The position numbers and the translations under genes were made by a program. From a bacterium (GTDB taxonomy: Bacteria > Actinomycetota > Acidimicrobiia > UBA5794 > ZC4RG35), in NCBI GenBank assembly GCA_028819835.1, contig JAPPKR010000013.1, positions 1-5,632 on the forward strand: 5,632 bases of DNA. Reading direction: 5' to 3'. How positions within the stretch are numbered: the stretch's first letter is position 1; every line of letters starts with the position of its first letter. The notes beneath the pieces are model-generated. The model did no database searches. It was not told the DNA's origin and was given only the letters and a program-made list of their open reading frames with translations. Below are positions 4,536-5,632 of the stretch, one piece after another.

Positions 4536-5632
4536 TTACCGGCCCCCTTGCAGAGCGCCGGCCAGGAAGGAGGCCATCTCGGCGCGGGAGACATCCTCGG
4601 AGGGACAGTAGAAGAGCAGCGTCTCGGCATCGGCCTCCGCCGAGGGCGCCTGGCATCCCAGGGTTATGCCCGAGGCGTACAGGGCTTCCACGGCGCCGGC
4701 GTAGAAGGCGTCCGGCGAAACGTCGTCGAACACCCCGGTGGGCTCGGCGGTGGGGATTCCGAAAGTCCTGACCAGGAATACCGCCATCTCCCCCCGGGTG
4801 ACGCTCCCGTCCGGCCTGAAGGAACCATCGCCGTATCCGACCGTGATCCCCCTGGCAGCCAACTGCTCCACAAAGGGAGCGAACCAGTCCTGTGGCGACA
4901 CATCAGCGAACACCCGGTCACCGGAGAGCGTCAGCCCATCCCAGGGGGGCTCGGCGCCCAGCGCGCCCTGGGGCGCCGGGGACCCACTCCCCAGGGACCG
5001 CACCAAAAAGGCGCTCATCTCGGCCCTGCTGACCGGCCGGTCCGGACAGAATAGACGGACGCCGCATCCCTGCGTGATTCCCCGGGAAGCGATGGTCTCT
5101 ATGTCCTGTTCATGGACGAGACCGTCATCATCGAGGAAACGACCCGATTCCCGGGTGTCGACGCTCACCACGAAGGAGTCGGCGTCAGCGCTGACCACCT
5201 GGATCAGGGTCTCCCCCAACCGGATCTTCTCGTCGATCGAGATCACGTGGTCCACCGCCCCGAAAACACTGGGCGCCACGGCTTGGGAGACCCTCGTCCA
5301 AACCGCGAAACAAGGCCAGTGGGGAAGCCAGGACCTCGCCCTCGACTCGCAGGCCTGCCGGCGCTGATCGATCTCGTACACCTCCACCCCCACCTTGTGC
5401 ACCCCGGCGTCCAGGCCGGACAGCCTCCTGACCCCCAACACGTAGAAGTGGCCGTCTCCCACCGCATTCGTTTCTTCCGCCTCGGTGCCGTCGACGATCT
5501 GGGCCGGTATCACCACCATCTGCGCTAGGCCTGCGGCCGCTCCCCCCCGATGGAGTCGATAGGTCTCCTTGCCGCCCCGGTAGATCTCCACCGAGGAGGG
5601 GTCGATCCACCCGGCCGAATACCGGTGGTAGA
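4536..5632 (-). CDS. Protein with three C-terminal S-layer-homology (SLH) repeats, 5' end outside the window
   Basis: The frame is open from the right edge (5632) to TAA at 4538-4536, so 364 full codons of a longer gene are visible. A GTG at 5591 is in frame, but the 13 codons before it also read as protein (…GWIDPSSVEIYRGG), so I treat the start as missing. The N-terminal visible part (about 5630-5370) looks beta-rich and Ig-like but is not recognised. A segment of type VISIDEKIRLGETLI follows (near 5240-5200). Three SLH repeats come next: about 5138-4992 (FLDDDG…GITQGC…FCPDRPVSRAEM), 4910-4758 (FADVSPQDWF…GITVGYGDGSFRPDGSVTRGEM) and 4730-4551 (FDDVSPDAFY…GITLGC…YCPSEDVSRAEM). SLH domains generally anchor exported proteins to cell-wall polymers or the S-layer, so an extracellular, wall-attached protein is inferred; the signal peptide would lie outside the window. 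Repeats 1 and 3 carry a Cys pair each, and repeat 2 has none. Confidence 0.85.
   Translation of the reverse strand, partial: YHRYSAGWIDPSSVEIYRGGKETYRLHRGGAAAGLAQMVVIPAQIVDGTEAEETNAVGDGHFYVLGVRRLSGLDAGVHKVGVEVYEIDQRRQACESRARSWLPHWPCFAVWTRVSQAVAPSVFGAVDHVISIDEKIRLGETLIQVVSADADSFVVSVDTRESGRFLDDDGLVHEQDIETIASRGITQGCGVRLFCPDRPVSRAEMSAFLVRSLGSGSPAPQGALGAEPPWDGLTLSGDRVFADVSPQDWFAPFVEQLAARGITVGYGDGSFRPDGSVTRGEMAVFLVRTFGIPTAEPTGVFDDVSPDAFYAGAVEALYASGITLGCQAPSAEADAETLLFYCPSEDVSRAEMASFLAGALQGGR

Noticed and set aside
4230..5054. Open frame of 274 codons on the plus strand opposite the epimerase start and the SLH repeats
   Set aside because: It spans the junction of two well supported minus-strand genes and has no domain-like content.
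5185..5610. Alternative minus-strand frame of 141 codons overlapping the SLH gene
   Set aside because: It is a frame shadow; the SLH frame is continuous through this stretch and joins the SLH repeats without a break, so I also saw no need for a frameshift.

Overview
The window looks like chromosomal DNA of a high-GC, Gram-positive-type bacterium. My best guess is an uncultured actinobacterium, perhaps of the class Acidimicrobiia. The reasons are the strong G/C third-position bias in all four genes, a lipoprotein attached through a lipobox, and S-layer-homology (SLH) repeats of the type '…GIT.GC…(F/Y)CP…(S/T)R.EM..FL', a style I associate with that class. This placement is an inference. No rRNA, tRNA, CRISPR array, insertion sequence or phage gene was seen.

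Layout. (1) Bases 1-108 are a non-coding C-rich stretch (G-rich on the minus strand). (2) A classical short-chain dehydrogenase/reductase lies on the minus strand (stop at 109, start at 966 or 996). (3) A divergent intergenic region of about 140 bp contains a 17-bp dyad and the ribosome binding site of the next gene. (4) A 655-residue family 5 ABC-transporter substrate-binding lipoprotein lies on the plus strand (1108-3075). It carries an unusual alanine/glutamate-rich helical stalk of roughly 115 residues between the lipid anchor and the binding domain, and it is followed by a very strong intrinsic terminator. (5) A 409-bp non-coding gap between convergent genes (3076-3484) holds the terminator, three further inverted repeats and a pyrimidine tract. 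(6) An NAD-dependent epimerase/dehydratase lies on the minus strand (3485-4444). (7) After a 91-bp gap, on the same strand and upstream of the epimerase in transcription order, comes the C-terminal part of a secreted-type protein with three SLH repeats. Its reading frame runs off the right edge of the window.

How they may work together. No permease or ATPase gene accompanies the substrate-binding protein here, so it is an orphan component within this window; the divergent dehydrogenase may share its control region. The SLH protein and the epimerase are codirectional and could be cotranscribed. SLH domains usually hold proteins to the cell wall or S-layer, and epimerases of this fold often act on nucleotide sugars, so a cell-surface theme is possible but not shown. 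The most distinctive feature is the stalked, cysteine-rich substrate-binding lipoprotein. No clearly new multi-gene system is evident.
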